Assembly: GCA_029204225.1 (NCBI GenBank) | Contig: CM055096.1 | Span: 36,020,611 to 36,084,610, forward strand | Direction: 5' to 3' | DNA: 64,000 nt | From: Diphasiastrum complanatum | Taxonomy: Eukaryota; Streptophyta; Lycopodiopsida; Lycopodiales; Lycopodiaceae | Shown here: positions 61,909-64,000 of the stretch, in pieces | How positions within the stretch are numbered: position 1 is the first letter of the stretch | How the letters are laid out: the number at the start of each line of letters is the position of its first letter | Notes under the pieces: model-generated | Seen by the model: only the letters and a program-made list of their open reading frames with translations | Databases searched by the model: none | Told to the model about the DNA's origin: nothing | Position numbers and translations under genes: made by a program

Positions 61909-64000
61909 AAAAGAAAAGAATATGTCACAGGTAGCTTTTACTCAAGTTAGATACAATGTATAGTATAAATGGTTATCGTTTTTTAAAGAGGTAGCTTTTC
62001 AGAATATTTGTAGTTGATGATGCAGTTTATGTGCTTTAATTAAAAAATTTGGTTGCCAACACACATTCCCTTTGAATTGGTGACTAGTATCACCAATATA
62101 ACTTATGTTCTCCTCAATATATTTCTTAGAATGTTGATTAGACAATTCATATCGAACATGTTCCTTTTGTAACTATGAAACAATAAACTTGTTTGTTGAT
62201 TTGAAAATGTTCGTACCCTTAATTAAGTGTGTCAGACAAGATAATCAATCACTCTATCAAACAGAAATCAGATAAAGTTATTCCTTCAACAAGTCTCAGA
62301 ACAACTGAGAGAAACCTCGACTATCGATCCTCAACAATTGATTGGTCAAATCGAATAAATGGCTTCAGCTTTCGATTTATCGAATACAACACTATTGTGA
62401 TCATCTTTGGCAAAATTGGTAAGTTGTTGCCCCATTGATCATGGAGAAAGAAGTACGATTGAAAAAGAGCGAGAGTCAACAAAAACAACCTTCCCCAACA
62501 ACAAATTGCAAAAACATATGCATCCTTTAGTGAGTTCGCTTTAAGTTCACTAGTAGAATGAGACGTGCCTTTGAATGACTACTTATCAACTCGAAAGATT
62601 GGTGGAGTGCCGATGGAAATACACATCTGTAGTTGGAATGAAACGTAATCCTAAGAAATATCCAAATCACTCAAAGAAAGTGCATACAAAAACAGCTCTT
62701 CCAACTACCACAATTTTAGTCAATCTTTTTTCTATAAATCGACACATTGGTCAAGTGCACAAAAATTGAAGTAAATAGCATTGCCCTTTTCAACCTCCCA
62801 AGCATAAGTTGCTATCTAAAAAAATATGGATTCCCAATGCTGACCAAGAAGCAATGACTGTCAACAATGAATAAAATAAAAACTAAAATAAAAGCCAAAT
62901 CCAAGGACCATAATATGTACATTAGGGTTACCAAGTCGAGACAATACAAAATACTAGAAACAAAGCAAGCTCCTCAGCTTTTCACTTTTCTAAATTTTGA
63001 AATTAATCAACCTATAGCAATTGTGTAAAGACAACCATTAATTAGATTCTAAAATAGTTCCAGTTTTTCCACAATTAACTTACACTTGTAACCATTACAA
63101 AGTAGCAAAATAATTAATTTGCTTAATTAGTTCAGAATAAACATATCTATTGATACAAAAAGAAAACCTACAGATTTGAGAAGAAATCATCCATATTTGA
63201 AGGAATTGGAAGTATTTGAATATGAGGCATGGGAATTATGTCAACATGCTTACTAGAAATAGGACACACATTGCAGGTTCTTAATTCAATAACTTGACAA
63301 ACAAAGACAAAGTTGTTAGAGCATATAAAATATGAAATTTCAAAACGTTCTAGGAACTTGCAAAAAAATTCCTTCTTAGCATTCATTTAAGTATGCTTAC
63401 AACAACAAAAATCAAGTACGAGCATTGGAAGAGGGTACTTAGAAGATGGAAGACAAGTTTGTCCTCAAATTCAAAGCCACTATATAAAGAATCGTGTACT
63501 CCAACAGATTCTATAAAAAAATTGATTGAGCTTAATTACATTTCCACGCATCAGTTGAAGAACAAAAAGTAAAAAGTGGAAAGTTAGCCTAGAACCATGT
63601 TGTATTACAAGAAATAACATAGCCAAGTTAGCAAGATCAAAAGGTGGGAATTCTAGTGGACTATTAACTCTATCCTAGTTTGAATATCATGATCACTGTT
63701 GGCAACAAAAAACTACAAATTGATCACGCATAGATGATGACATGAGAAATCCTATTTAGACCGAAGAACGATATAAGCGACCATGAAAGGTAAGACAGTG
63801 TTAGCATGCTAAAAACTAGGTGAACTCCTAACGATTAGGTTCAATGTCATGGCCTAGCCAACGACAATCCTTTATACCAATTCAGGTTAAAACAAATGGG
63901 AAACAAGAATCTGGAGGGGGGGAAAAGGTCACGGATATCTTAAAACATCTTACAATGGATCTGATAAATTTGTCAGTGTAACATGCATGAGATCAATTTG
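61909..64000. other. Putative gypsy LTR and unassigned AT-rich DNA
   Basis: An LTR should start near 61,925 (TGTCACAGG), but its far end is not resolved. ORFs of about 60-72 codons here (for example the minus-strand ORF 63,386-63,168 ending MDDFFSNL, followed by a donor-like GTAGGT) have no recognised domain. No gene called. Confidence 0.3.

Noticed and set aside
61403-63386. Short ORFs of 64-72 codons at the right end
   Set aside because: No domain, random composition and location in retroelement-like DNA.

Overview
The window is nuclear DNA of a land plant, almost certainly a seed plant. The evidence is spliced eukaryotic genes, a plastid-type NAD kinase with plant-specific exon structure, and dense Ty1/copia and Ty3/gypsy LTR retrotransposons with tRNA-iMet-type primer sites. 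One host gene, long introns and layered TE debris suggest a large genome. An 11.6 kb intron is compatible with a gymnosperm, but that is inference and not proof.

Layout. 0.3-1.1 kb: a ~770 bp repeat that recurs inverted and in tandem at 59.3-60.65 kb. 1.1-3.05 kb: LTR-element remains and an unrecognised spliced gene remnant. 3.05-13.4 kb: nested retroelement remains, namely a decayed minus-strand copia (4.2-7.28 kb) inserted in the gag of another copia, leaders and LTRs of gypsy elements, and a bounded, internally deleted chromovirus-type gypsy element (10,923-13,396, target duplication AGTAA). 14.2-14.6 kb: a duplicated segment carrying GA/GT microsatellites. 14.99-15.4 kb: a probable small host gene for a 75-aa Cys-rich membrane protein on the minus strand. 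16.3-20.9 kb: a decayed plus-strand copia with five CACGTG motifs in its LTR. 22.2-25.0 kb: copia and gypsy remnants. 25,276-31,433: a complete, apparently young copia element with an uninterrupted 1322-codon gag-pol, near-identical 682 bp LTRs and target duplication GGAAA. 31.8-35.2 kb: another decayed copia.

The main host gene lies at 36.1-57.8 kb on the plus strand: an NADK2-like NAD kinase with eight coding exons (1199 codons), all of whose junctions keep the reading frame. It starts with a transit-peptide-like region, then a phosphatase-like domain whose loop lacks the catalytic cysteine, a long low-complexity linker, and a C-terminal NAD kinase domain (GGDG, NE and TPTGSTAYS motifs). 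Intron 6 (11,599 bp) splits the catalytic domain and holds a hAT transposase pseudogene, a copia LTR fragment, a gypsy reverse-transcriptase fragment and three microsatellites.

57.8-64 kb holds short tandem duplications, the inverted/tandem ~770 bp repeats, a divergent ~190 bp tandem repeat and a gypsy element end with a tRNA-Asp-type primer site. Family assignments rest on motif recognition by eye. No database search was possible.
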